Shown: piece by piece, positions 1 to 8,075 of the stretch
Layout of the letters: every line of letters begins with the position of its first letter
How positions within the stretch are numbered: position 1 is the stretch's first letter
Source of the DNA: Desulfobulbus sp.
GTDB taxonomy: Bacteria; Desulfobacterota; Desulfobulbia; Desulfobulbales; Desulfobulbaceae
NCBI GenBank assembly: GCA_028684915.1
Contig: JAQUEZ010000170.1
Location: 1-12,890, forward strand
DNA: 12,890 bases
Reading direction: 5' to 3'
Notes under the pieces: generated by a model
Seen by the model: the letters and a program-made list of their open reading frames with translations, nothing else
Databases searched by the model: none
What the model was told of the DNA's origin: nothing
Position numbers and translations under genes: made by a program

Positions 1-247
1 GGTGCTTGATGATTACGGCCTTGCTCCCCTCAACCGGGACCAACGCCATGATCTCTTGGAAATCCTCGAAGACCGGCATGGACTCAAGTCCACCCTGGTG
101 ACCAGCCAGCTCCCCCTGGAGCTCTGGCATGAACAGATCGGCGACCCGACCATGGCCGACGCCATCCTCGACCGGCTGGTCCACAGCGCTCACACCATCC
201 AACTCAAAGGAGAATCAATGCGAAAAAAGAAAGCTCACTTGACGTAA
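1..247 (+). CDS. istB: IS21-family helper ATPase IstB, C-terminal fragment
   Basis: This is the last ~81 codons of an IstB-like protein, the AAA+ ATPase that assists the IstA transposase of IS21-family elements. The reading frame is open to the window edge, so the start lies outside; the GTG at position 2 is an internal valine codon. The segment carries the family's conserved C-terminal pattern: LDDYGLAPL, then a DLLEILEDR stretch, TLVTSQLP (sensor region), WHEQIGDPT, and a DAILDRLVH...LKGESMRK tail. Full-length IstB is usually about 250 residues, so roughly two thirds is missing from view. The gene is followed by the IS right end, which fits the normal istA-istB-end order. Function and intactness of the whole IS cannot be judged because the left part is absent. 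Confidence 0.92.
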   Translation, partial: VLDDYGLAPLNRDQRHDLLEILEDRHGLKSTLVTSQLPLELWHEQIGDPTMADAILDRLVHSAHTIQLKGESMRKKKAHLT

Positions 248-300
248 ACCCCATGAACAAGGTACCCAACAACTAACCGCGTCGCTCCGCTCCGACCGCC

Positions 301-392
301 TGGCCGGAATCACTGGAACAGGTGGCCGGGATCGCGTGGAATGCTTGGCCGGCTTCGCATGGAATCACTGGCCGGATGTCGTGGAATACGCA
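301..392 (+). repeat. Four tandem terminal repeats of the IS21-family right end
   Basis: Four related units start at 301, 323, 346 and 369, a period of 22-23 bases. Each begins TGGCCGG and contains a TGGAA(T/C) core about 14 bases later. Known IS21 elements carry such repeated sequences at their ends as transposase binding sites. The last unit ends at the inferred IS boundary. Confidence 0.85.
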
Positions 393-916
393 CTGCCGAA
401 GTTGATAAGCTGATTGCCGCTACCAAAGGTAGCCGGAATGAAGCCCGCGACCGTTGTTTGCTCCTGCTGATGTTCCGGCATGGCCTGCGGATTTCAGAGG
501 CTTGTGGTCTGCGGTTATCACAGGTGGACATCGAAAGCCGCGTGCTGCATGTAGTGCGGCTCAAGAAAGGGTTATCAACGACGCACCCGCTCCGGCTGGA
601 TGAGGTTCGTGCGATAAAGGGTTGGCTTGCCGAACGGGCAAAATGGAAACTAGACGGGGATTCTTTTTTTGTGAGTGAGCGGAGGACACCACTAAACCGC
701 AAGACGGCGTGGGCAGCGATCCGTACCTATGGCGAGAAAGCCGAGCTGTCTTTAGCTGCCCACCCCCACATGCTCCGCCACGCTTGCGGCTTTGCTTTGG
801 CGGATCAGGGGGCAGACACGCGGCTTATTCAGGACTATCTTGGACACCGCAATATTCAACACACCGTCATGTATACGGCAACCAATCCAGCGCGGTTTGA
901 AAAGTTGTGGAGGTAG
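392..916 (+). pseudogene. FimB-like tyrosine recombinase, N-terminus removed by IS21
   Basis: The frame encodes the catalytic domain of a short tyrosine recombinase (site-specific integrase of FimB/FimE type, usually about 200 residues). All catalytic residues are present. Numbered from an ATG at 341 they are R50 in RHGLRISE, K75/K76 in the beta-hairpin, H143-xx-R146 in HPHMLRHACG, H169 in LGHRNIQHT and the nucleophile Y178 in VMYT. Homology begins at TAEVDKL exactly where the IS ends, so only some 15-25 N-terminal residues appear lost. The frame remains open into the IS: ATGs at 341 and 359 would add 17 or 11 IS-encoded residues, giving a chimeric protein. No convincing ribosome binding site precedes either ATG. 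It may be dead, or expressed as a hybrid. It converges on the helicase gene with a 36-base gap. Confidence 0.8.
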
Positions 917-952
917 TGCAGGTAATCGAAAGGGGGAGTCGATAAGCCTCTC

Positions 953-3466
953 TTATTCATCTTCTTTAAAAGGCAGCAAATAGTTTTCTACAAAACGTTC
1001 ATGTTTTAGAGATGACGAAGCGAGAAGTCTTTCGCATTCTATGACTAGGTCGGCCTCCGACAGTTGCGATTTGCAAAGAGAAGAAAGAAGGACGCGGGCA
1101 TCTGAAACCAGAGCGGCCAATTTTTCATAGGTTAGCGCGTGAGATGCTCCAGCAACTGCTGCTTTAGTTGCTCGATTTTTTGGGTGAACACTGATGCGGA
1201 CGCAACCATAGCCCTTATAGTTGCAAGCAAACCATTCAGCCGCAACAAGAAGTTGACCATGTTCTTCTTTCGTAAGTGCATTTTTTTCTTTTTTCCGGCT
1301 TTTTGCTTCAATAACCAAACCCAGCTTGCCTGGTAGCAGCCAGAGCACGTCCGGACCTTCGCCATTGTCATCGTGCCGTTCGGAAGAAAACCCTATCATA
1401 GTTGCAAGATCAGCTAATGCTTGCTCAAATTGATTGGCGGATGAGTTCTTATGTAGGTGTATAATAATTTCTTCAAAGGACTGTAGAAAACCCCTTCTTG
1501 ACCGATAATCACCAAGCTGGTTGACAATGACTTTTGCTTGTGCACCAGGGGTTGAGAGAGGTCGATACGGAGGAAGTATTTTGGGTCTAAGGAGATTACG
1601 ATTATGCGCATACGCTTGGCGCTGTAGATCTTCGGCTCGTTCAGGATGTCCCCAGTTATCAGCAATTCTCGCCGATAACTGCTCCATCCAGCCGCAGGTT
1701 TGAGGATCTAGTGCCAGAGTATCGGCAAGTGTTTTTTCAATTTTGGCAATAGCTTTTGCGTGGTATCCGTCATGCCAGAGGTTAATGGCTTTTCTTTCGC
1801 CTGCGGCTTGGATAAAGCGCATTTCGTCAGGAGGATCTTCATCGACCAGCTCAGCGAGGGTTTCAGCATGGTAACCAATCCATCCTTTGTCGCGCTCAAA
1901 GCTTCGTTTAATAGTTTCCGCAAGGTCGTTTAGGCTGCTTACCTCCTTGCTAATATCTGATCCAATCTCAAGCTGTGCTCTTGTTGCACTGGTGAGAAAT
2001 CTGAAATTGGCCTTTTTGGCAATCCAACCCGCGAGGTTCGCGCCAGATAACAGTATTACACAATGATCTCCAGAGCCACGTGCACCTCTTCCGCTCCCCT
2101 GTTCTATTCGTTGTGCTAGCATCCGAGTTATAGTGGCTCCCCCATAAAGTGCACTCGCCCGAAAAAGTTCGTAGCTTGATGTTCCCGCAGGAAGACCACT
2201 CATGACAAGAAGTCGACAGGAGTCTCCCGGTAAATCGATCCCATCATATCTGTTCGCGAATACAGCTGGCCCCGATGTTTTTCTTTCTTGCAAGTCAGCG
2301 ATAAGTTTCTCCGCTAACGTTGATCCCTTCGCAACGGTAGCAACATCTGCCCATTGGGCTGCGTCGTCGTCTGATGAAACAAGAATTACTGCTCCAAGAT
2401 TTTTTCCAGAAGTCCATGTAACAAGTTTTTTGATTGCCTCCTGCACGTTGAATTCGAATGGCATGAGGTCTGGTATCAATATCATTCTTTCACTTACGCC
2501 TGCCAGTGATCGAGACGTTATAGCGTTCTGTACCGATTTTTGGTCTGCATCGAAAGTGCGAACAATATCGCTATCATCAGCTATTGTCGCCGACATATAA
2601 ATGCGGCGTGGTGCATCGAAGAATGTAGGAAAGGCATTTACTAGGGGCAATATAGGAGTCAGTGTGAATGCCTTTCGACTTATAAGTGCGTGGCAAAGGT
2701 GCAGTTTATCACGCAACAATGGCCACACTAGCCCATATTTATCGGCATCTGATTTCAGTTGCTCACGAACAGCCTCAAGTTGTTCATGCCAAGCCCAGTA
2801 TGGAACTTCTAGTACTGAATATTCGGAACCTGACAGGATATCGTCGAATGTGCCAATTTTGTCTGTTTCCTTAAACGCTTTTCGGAAAAGACCAGCTAAG
2901 CTCTCATATCGGTCTCGTGTGGGACCTTCGGCTTTGACATCAAGAGTAAAAGATTCGCGTACGACAGAAAAGGCTGCATGGGCATCATCAAGTATGATGG
3001 CCGACACTGCTCGGGGCTGAGGATCGCCCCGAAGGCCAAACTTGCTTCGTCCATTGAATAAAGCTTTATAAGTTCCGACCATGATTGCTTTCGCATTAAT
3101 GAAGTCATCGTTCAACGGCTGACCTCGTTCATATGCTACAGCGTTAATACCAAGCGCCCTTGCTTTCTCAATCGTTTGGTTCACAAGTTGAACTGTTGGC
3201 GTTAGGTAGAGGACTGGTTCGGCTGTTTCGTTTAGCGTTGATTGAGCCATAAGGAGCCCCACTAATGTTTTGCCACCCCCCGTGTGCAATTTTATCACCA
3301 CGTCGCGCTCTTTTTGGCGGCGTTCAAACCAAGCGTGAAGCACCTCCGCTTGACTGGTATAGAGATCGTTAATCCCAGGTGGTTTTGGTAAACGGCGGAA
3401 AATCTCCGCAGGCTCAATCGCTTTTGTTTTATTTTTCTTTGTTCTCAATTTCTCGAAGTCAACCAT
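953..3466 (-). CDS. DinG/XPD-like SF2 helicase with C-terminal PD-(D/E)XK-like nuclease domain
   Basis: The protein has 837 residues from ATG 3466. That start has AGGAG five bases upstream (3472-3476); an upstream in-frame ATG at 3556 would run through a palindromic operator and add a non-conserved leader. Visible motifs: Walker A HTGGGKT (61-67), DDAH box (160-163), SAT motif III (292-294), a DinG/XPD-like motif V around residues 403-428 (YDGIDLPG then SGLPAG), and motif VI QGSGRGAR (456-463). The four-cysteine iron-sulfur cluster of true XPD/DinG proteins is not apparent. Residues ~550-625 are helical and loosely TPR-like. Near the C-terminus GPDVLWLL (704-711) followed by IEAKS (719-723), with Q738 in a following helix, matches a PD-(D/E)XK nuclease core. 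The likely role is ATP-driven DNA unwinding or translocation coupled to cleavage, plausibly anti-phage or anti-plasmid defence. That is inferred from domains and from the neighbouring restriction operon. I cannot assign it to a named defence system. It has its own upstream region and is not in an operon with hsdR. Confidence 0.85.
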   Translation of the reverse strand: MVDFEKLRTKKNKTKAIEPAEIFRRLPKPPGINDLYTSQAEVLHAWFERRQKERDVVIKLHTGGGKTLVGLLMAQSTLNETAEPVLYLTPTVQLVNQTIEKARALGINAVAYERGQPLNDDFINAKAIMVGTYKALFNGRSKFGLRGDPQPRAVSAIILDDAHAAFSVVRESFTLDVKAEGPTRDRYESLAGLFRKAFKETDKIGTFDDILSGSEYSVLEVPYWAWHEQLEAVREQLKSDADKYGLVWPLLRDKLHLCHALISRKAFTLTPILPLVNAFPTFFDAPRRIYMSATIADDSDIVRTFDADQKSVQNAITSRSLAGVSERMILIPDLMPFEFNVQEAIKKLVTWTSGKNLGAVILVSSDDDAAQWADVATVAKGSTLAEKLIADLQERKTSGPAVFANRYDGIDLPGDSCRLLVMSGLPAGTSSYELFRASALYGGATITRMLAQRIEQGSGRGARGSGDHCVILLSGANLAGWIAKKANFRFLTSATRAQLEIGSDISKEVSSLNDLAETIKRSFERDKGWIGYHAETLAELVDEDPPDEMRFIQAAGERKAINLWHDGYHAKAIAKIEKTLADTLALDPQTCGWMEQLSARIADNWGHPERAEDLQRQAYAHNRNLLRPKILPPYRPLSTPGAQAKVIVNQLGDYRSRRGFLQSFEEIIIHLHKNSSANQFEQALADLATMIGFSSERHDDNGEGPDVLWLLPGKLGLVIEAKSRKKEKNALTKEEHGQLLVAAEWFACNYKGYGCVRISVHPKNRATKAAVAGASHALTYEKLAALVSDARVLLSSLCKSQLSEADLVIECERLLASSSLKHERFVENYLLPFKEDE

Positions 3467-3471
3467 GACAA

Positions 3472-3485
3472 CTCCTAGCGCTAGG
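3472..3485 (-). promoter_or_regulatory. Ribosome binding site embedded in a 12-bp palindrome
   Basis: The helicase Shine-Dalgarno AGGAG (3472-3476) overlaps a perfect palindrome CCTAGCGCTAGG at 3474-3485. As RNA it could form only a 5-bp stem with a very tight loop, so a DNA operator is at least as likely. The spacing of five bases to ATG 3466 supports that start. Confidence 0.5.
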
Positions 3486-3510
3486 CCAGCTATAGTTTGA
3501 AACCAAAGTA

Positions 3511-3544
3511 TACATAGCCATATAGCCGGATATGTGGCTATGTA
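3511..3544. promoter_or_regulatory. Palindromic operator-like site S1, upstream of the helicase gene
   Basis: A 34-base inverted repeat with 15 of 17 pairs matching; its 28-bp core is 3514-3541. The core reads as hexamers ATAGCC, ATAGCC, GGATAT, GGCTAT at 8-bp steps with the middle two abutting. It lies 45 bases upstream of the helicase start and 37 bases beyond the hsdR stop. A -10-like TATACT on the minus strand sits at its helicase-side edge. Its 32-base core is identical to site S2 read on the other strand except at one base. Confidence 0.8.
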
Positions 3545-3580
3545 TGTTTCTTGCAACGAGTGTGTAACGGGAAGCCAACA

Positions 3581-6500
3581 TCACGCCCACTCAACACATA
3601 GGCTTTCTGCCTGCTCAAGAACCAACTGTACCGCCTCATCCTGCTTCACTGGCGGGTACTTGTATTTACGTAAGATGCGCTTCACCATCAGCCGTAACTT
3701 GGCACGCACGTTATCCCGCACCGCCCAATCCACACTGACGTTCTGCCGCAAGCTCTCTGCCAACTCATGCGCTATTTTTTTGAGTGTTTCATCCCCCAAT
3801 TCGCGCACAGATTCTTCGTTATTCGCCAGGGCATCATAAAAGGCCAGCTCGTCGTTATTGAGGCCAAGGTTGACGCCGCGTTCTGCCGCTTCCTTGAATT
3901 TCTTGGCCATCTGGATCAGTTCTTCCATCACCTGCGCGGTTTCGATAGAACGATTCTGATAACGCTTGATGACATTGGATAGCAGGTCTGAAAACTTGTT
4001 ATATTGTACGACATTGGTGGCAAAGCGAGACTTGATTTCGCCTTCCATCAGGCGCTCCAGCAGCTCCACGGCAAGATTGCGTTCTGGCAAGTTGCGGATG
4101 TCGTTCAAGAAACCTTCATCCAATATGCCTATATTGGGTTTGTCCAAACCCGCAGCGCTGAAGATATCCACGACCTCTTCTGACACGACTGCCGATCCGA
4201 TGATTTGGCGGATTGCGAGTTCGCGCTCTTCATTGGTTTTCTTTTTGCTGCTAATTTCTTTCTTGGTCAGCAGCACTTTGACCGCTTGGAAGAAGGCCAC
4301 CTCTTCACGCACCGCCTTAGCCTCATCCAGTGTGCAACACAAGGTGAAGGCTTTGGACATTGCCAGGGCGGTATCACAGAACCGTTTCTTGCCATCCTGG
4401 ATGCCGAGCACATGGTTAGCCGTTTTTGCCAGCATACTATGGCCGCCAATCAGGAATTCGCTGTAATCGAAGCCGTGCAGCATGGTGCGTAGCACGTCGA
4501 GTTTTTCTTCCAGCAATGCGTAGGCTTCGTGGGCATCGACAGTTGGGCGACCACGTCCTTTGCTGGCGGTGTATTCCGCTAAAGCTTGTTTCAGGTCATT
4601 GGCGATGCCGATGTAATCGACAACCAGGCCGCCCTGTTTGTCGCGGAAGACGCGGTTCACCCTGGCAATGGCTTGCATCAGGTTGTGGCCTTTCATGGGC
4701 TTGTCCACATACATGGTATGCACACAAGGCGCATCAAACCCAGTGAGCCACATATCACGCACGATCACGAGACGCAGCGGATCGTCGGGGTCTTTGAAGC
4801 GCTTCTCAAGCCGCTTTTTGACTTGCTTGGAATAGATATGCGGTCGCAACAAAGGCTTGTCACTTGCTGAGCCGGTCATAACCACCTTGACCGCCCCTTT
4901 TTCTGGATCAACATCATGCCATTCTGGCCGCAGTGCAACGATAGCATCATAGAGATGCACACAGATTTCGCGGCTCATGGCCACGATCATAGCCTTGCCA
5001 GTTTGTGCCTTGTTGCGTTCCTCAAAGTGATCGATCAGGTCTGCCGCCACTTGCTGAATGCGTGGTGCGGCACCGACGATCCTTTCCAGTGCCGCCCATT
5101 TACTTTTCAGCAGGGCTTTCTGGTCGTCCTCTTCATCCTCTGCCAGCTCATCCACTTCGGCGTCGATGTCTGGCAACGCCTCTTCTTTCAGCCCCAACTT
5201 GGCCAGGCGTGATTCAAAATAAATAGCAACCGTCGCGCCATCATCACGGGCTTGCTGCATGTCGTAGATATGGATGTAATCACCAAACACAGCGCGAGTA
5301 TCATGGTCTGCGGAGGATACGGGCGTACCGGTGAAGGCGACAAAAGTCGCGTTCGGCAGGGCATCGCGTAGATGCTGGGCATATCCAACCTGATAGCCCC
5401 TAGTGTCGCCCTTAAACTTGGCCTCAAAGCCGTACTGGGTGCGGTGCGCTTCATCGGCAATCACCACGATGTTGTGACGATCCGACAGCACGGGAAAGCT
5501 ATCTTCATCTTCGCCAGGCATGAATTTTTGGATGGTGGCGAAGACGATACCCCCGGAAGGACGGTTAGCCAGTTTAGCCCGCAAATCTTGGCGAGTTTCA
5601 CCTTGCACCGGTTGCTCACGCAATAAATCCTGCGACAGTGAAAACACACCGAATAACTGCCCGTCCAGATCGTTGCGGTCGGTAATGACGACGATAGTCG
5701 GGTTCTCCATGGCAGCCTCGCGCATCACGCGGGCTGCAAAGCACGTCATGGTAATGCTCTTGCCTGATCCTTGGGTATGCCAGACCACCCCACCCTTGTG
5801 ACTGCCATCAGGGCGCGAGGCATCCACAACCTGGTTGATTGCCGCACGGACTGCATGGAACTGATGGTACCCCGCAATTTTTTTAACCAGAGTACCGTCA
5901 TCTTCGAACAGGACAAAGAAACGTAGGAAATCGAGCAGAATGGCCGGAGATAACGCACCGCGCACCAGGGTTTCCAGTTCGTTGAACTGCCCCAAGGGAT
6001 CGAGCGTCACGCCGTCAATAGTGCGCCAGGCCATGAAACGCTCAGCATTACTGGAAAGCCCGCCCACGAGTGCTTCCGTTCCGTCCGAGATCACTAGAAT
6101 CTCATTATACTGGAACACATCAGGGATTTGTTCTTTGTACGTCTCAATCTGGTCAAAAGCTTTCCAGACATCGGCGTTTTCGTCGGCAGGGTTCTTGAGT
6201 TCCATCAACACAAGAGGTAGGCCATTGATGAACAGGATGATGTCGGGGCGACGGGTATATTTAGCCCCCTTGATGGAGAACTGATTGACCGCCAACCACT
6301 CATTGGCAGAGACATCTACAAAATCGATTAGGCGAACAAAATCGCCCCTTGTCTCTCCCTCTTTCTGATACTGGACAGGCACCCCGTTGATCAACAAGCG
6401 GTGAAACTGGCGATTAGCGGCCAGCAGCACAGGTGTATCTAGGTTCAATACTTGTTGCAACGCATCTTCACGGGCGACCAGAGGGATCAAAGGATTGAGC

Positions 6501-6661
6501 CGGTTGATCGCTTTGCGCAAGCGTTCAATCAAGACGACCTGAATGTAGTTGCTGCGTTCGGGTGCTTTGCCATCGACCGCGATATCTGGGGCATAAACGG
6601 TTGAGTAGCCGACATCGGCCAGCCAGCTTAGGGTTTCTTGCTCCAGTTGGTCTTCAGTCAT
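3581..6661 (-). CDS. hsdR: Type I restriction enzyme, R subunit
   Basis: HsdR is the motor and endonuclease subunit. It pumps DNA past the HsdM2S complex when the target is unmethylated and cleaves at a distance. The start at 6661 gives 1026 residues (MTEDQLEQ...), preceded by GGGAAG with a 7-base gap; the longer frame from 6739 would overlap hsdS and adds a proline-rich leader unlike the family. The N-terminal nuclease core is visible as RPD (138-140), ELK (154-156) and QIETY (171-175). Helicase motifs follow: TQGSGKS Walker A (296-302), DEAH (403-406), TGTP (444-447), DMWLTGFDAP (636-645) and QAIARVNR (663-670). The remaining ~340 residues are the C-terminal helical assembly region. Length is normal and no damage is seen. 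It is the last gene of hsdMSR, 43 bases after the hsdS stop. Confidence 0.96.
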   Translation of the reverse strand: MTEDQLEQETLSWLADVGYSTVYAPDIAVDGKAPERSNYIQVVLIERLRKAINRLNPLIPLVAREDALQQVLNLDTPVLLAANRQFHRLLINGVPVQYQKEGETRGDFVRLIDFVDVSANEWLAVNQFSIKGAKYTRRPDIILFINGLPLVLMELKNPADENADVWKAFDQIETYKEQIPDVFQYNEILVISDGTEALVGGLSSNAERFMAWRTIDGVTLDPLGQFNELETLVRGALSPAILLDFLRFFVLFEDDGTLVKKIAGYHQFHAVRAAINQVVDASRPDGSHKGGVVWHTQGSGKSITMTCFAARVMREAAMENPTIVVITDRNDLDGQLFGVFSLSQDLLREQPVQGETRQDLRAKLANRPSGGIVFATIQKFMPGEDEDSFPVLSDRHNIVVIADEAHRTQYGFEAKFKGDTRGYQVGYAQHLRDALPNATFVAFTGTPVSSADHDTRAVFGDYIHIYDMQQARDDGATVAIYFESRLAKLGLKEEALPDIDAEVDELAEDEEDDQKALLKSKWAALERIVGAAPRIQQVAADLIDHFEERNKAQTGKAMIVAMSREICVHLYDAIVALRPEWHDVDPEKGAVKVVMTGSASDKPLLRPHIYSKQVKKRLEKRFKDPDDPLRLVIVRDMWLTGFDAPCVHTMYVDKPMKGHNLMQAIARVNRVFRDKQGGLVVDYIGIANDLKQALAEYTASKGRGRPTVDAHEAYALLEEKLDVLRTMLHGFDYSEFLIGGHSMLAKTANHVLGIQDGKKRFCDTALAMSKAFTLCCTLDEAKAVREEVAFFQAVKVLLTKKEISSKKKTNEERELAIRQIIGSAVVSEEVVDIFSAAGLDKPNIGILDEGFLNDIRNLPERNLAVELLERLMEGEIKSRFATNVVQYNKFSDLLSNVIKRYQNRSIETAQVMEELIQMAKKFKEAAERGVNLGLNNDELAFYDALANNEESVRELGDETLKKIAHELAESLRQNVSVDWAVRDNVRAKLRLMVKRILRKYKYPPVKQDEAVQLVLEQAESLCVEWA

Positions 6662-6704
6662 TTTAAAACTTCCCAATGGTGAGATGATGGAGGGTGTAGA
6701 TTCC

Positions 6705-8075
6705 TTATGAGGTGGCCTCTTCGGCGAGGGCCTCAGCATCCGGCATACGCAACTGGCCGGAGATCAGGCGAGGAAGCAGTGTGTCACGGAGGCCAACTAG
6801 GGTTTGAGCTTGTTCATGGTTCGTGAGAATTTTATTAATTAGCACATATAATATACTGTTAAATTTTTCTAAGATAGCTTCGGTAGGAATTGTTGTGGTA
6901 TATCCAAGAAGGGTCGCACCGCCTACGTTTGCTTGAGCACTGCCATGAGATTGGGTTTCGGCGTAGAGCTTAAATAATGGATTACGCGCTAAGCAGTACA
7001 CGAAACCAATATCGTGCAGGCCGTTTAATGTCGAAATGCGTCCTACACGTTGATTTAAATAAGCAGTCGAATCAAGTGCTGGCACAAGTCCAGTTTCGCC
7101 CACATACCCTGTCATGCCAACAAGCAAATCACCACGATTTAATTGAAACCGTCCAAGGCCAGTAGTTGTTTCTGCGGCAACAAATGAGCACCCAGTCAAA
7201 TCAATAATGCGGGGCTTCACGTCGCCTATTTTGACCACGGGATGGCCCGAATTGACCCAATCTTTGCTTTTAAAAGCATAGCCATTCTGGAACTTAGCTA
7301 AATCGCCCAAAGTTCCAACCCGCCAACCCGTTGGCACCTTTCCAATTTCTGATTCTTCGAAGCTGTCAGGGAAGAGCGCGGCAGTGGTGGAGTCCATGCC
7401 TTCCGGCTCGCTGCCTTGTTGCTTGGCATGCACGGGATCGAAGTCCGTGAACCAGGATTTGAACAGGGTTTGGGCGATGGATTCAAGGATACTGTTGGTT
7501 TCACATAGCAGGGCAATACGGTCCGTTAAAGCCGCTGCGATTTCAGAGATATCTAGGATTGTTTGTTTTGGTGGTAGCGGGATTGGCAGCTTTCGGATGT
7601 CTTTCAGGTTGAGTGTTTTCTGTACTGTAGTGTTTAACACAGCATCTATCAGATGCTTGCTTGCGGTGCTTTCCAGTACAGCTTTGAGATAAATTCGCAG
7701 ATTAGGCTCCTGCAACCGAATAGTTGCGATTGCTCGCGCAGGATTCCAACCAGCCATAGCGGGGCTTACAACCACACATTCACCTGGATTACCAACGAGA
7801 GTGATCAGCAATTCATCGCCTATCAGTTGAGTGCGTTTATGCTCCTTGTTTGTTTTATCTGAAATGCAATAACTGGGCTTAATTGGTACTGTGCCGTCTT
7901 TTATGTCGCCAACTTTAATAAGCGGCGTCCCCCCAGGGGTATCTGGGCCAGGGTACATAACGCCAACAGCAATACTTTTATTGTCACACAAAAGAGATTC
8001 AAGCGGCACAATTTTCCATGCATCCGGCACTTGCCCTCCGGCATGTTCCCAAAGCCGCCTTAACTCAGAACTCAT
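6705..8075 (-). CDS. hsdS: Type I restriction enzyme, specificity (S) subunit
   Basis: HsdS recognises the bipartite DNA target and dictates specificity for both methylation and cleavage. The 456-residue protein has the usual two-fold architecture. TRD1 spans about 15-170 and is followed by a central conserved helix with AQTLFKSWFTDFDP (201-214). TRD2 runs from about 248 (VPTGWRVGTLGDLAKF) to ~400, and the distal conserved helix ends RDTLLPRLISGQLRMPDAEA. Both target recognition domains look intact, so two half-sites should be read; the actual target cannot be inferred. The ATG lies inside the last codons of hsdM (ATGAGTTCTGA, an 11-base overlap), so translation is probably coupled. Base composition is more AT-rich in TRD2 than in hsdM, as often seen for exchangeable specificity domains. 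Confidence 0.95.
   Translation of the reverse strand: MSSELRRLWEHAGGQVPDAWKIVPLESLLCDNKSIAVGVMYPGPDTPGGTPLIKVGDIKDGTVPIKPSYCISDKTNKEHKRTQLIGDELLITLVGNPGECVVVSPAMAGWNPARAIATIRLQEPNLRIYLKAVLESTASKHLIDAVLNTTVQKTLNLKDIRKLPIPLPPKQTILDISEIAAALTDRIALLCETNSILESIAQTLFKSWFTDFDPVHAKQQGSEPEGMDSTTAALFPDSFEESEIGKVPTGWRVGTLGDLAKFQNGYAFKSKDWVNSGHPVVKIGDVKPRIIDLTGCSFVAAETTTGLGRFQLNRGDLLVGMTGYVGETGLVPALDSTAYLNQRVGRISTLNGLHDIGFVYCLARNPLFKLYAETQSHGSAQANVGGATLLGYTTTIPTEAILEKFNSILYVLINKILTNHEQAQTLVGLRDTLLPRLISGQLRMPDAEALAEEATS

Larger units (their letters stand above)
1..392 (+). mobile_element. Right part of an IS21-family insertion sequence
   Basis: The istB tail is followed by a ~50-base spacer and an array of terminal repeats ending with TGGAATACGCA at about 392. 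The 3' CA terminus and multiple internal terminal repeats are typical of IS21-family ends. The next base begins coherent tyrosine-recombinase coding sequence, so the element inserted into that gene. The left end, istA and any target-site duplication are outside the window. Confidence 0.85.

Noticed and set aside
301..392. Regular 22-23 base repeats resembling a short CRISPR array
   Set aside because: The repeats are contiguous, with no unique spacers, and sit at the end of an IS21-family element, where such terminal repeats are expected.
2202..3020. Long plus-strand open frames opposite the helicase gene
   Set aside because: They are antisense to a gene with clear helicase motifs, show no recognisable domains and have unbalanced composition. 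The same holds for frames opposite hsdR, hsdS and hsdM.
953..3466. Assignment of the helicase to a named defence system such as Hachiman, Zorya or Nhi
   Set aside because: The partner genes expected for Hachiman and Zorya are absent, and the helicase-then-nuclease order does not fit Nhi as I know it. The motifs alone do not decide.
3467..3556. Longer helicase start at 3556 adding a hydrophobic 30-residue leader
   Set aside because: It would translate through site S1, while ATG 3466 has a well placed AGGAG. The leader is probably intergenic, not a signal peptide.
6662..6739. Longer hsdR start at 6739
   Set aside because: It overlaps the end of hsdS and adds a proline-rich tail unlike the family; ATG 6661 has a good ribosome binding site and a family-like N-terminus.
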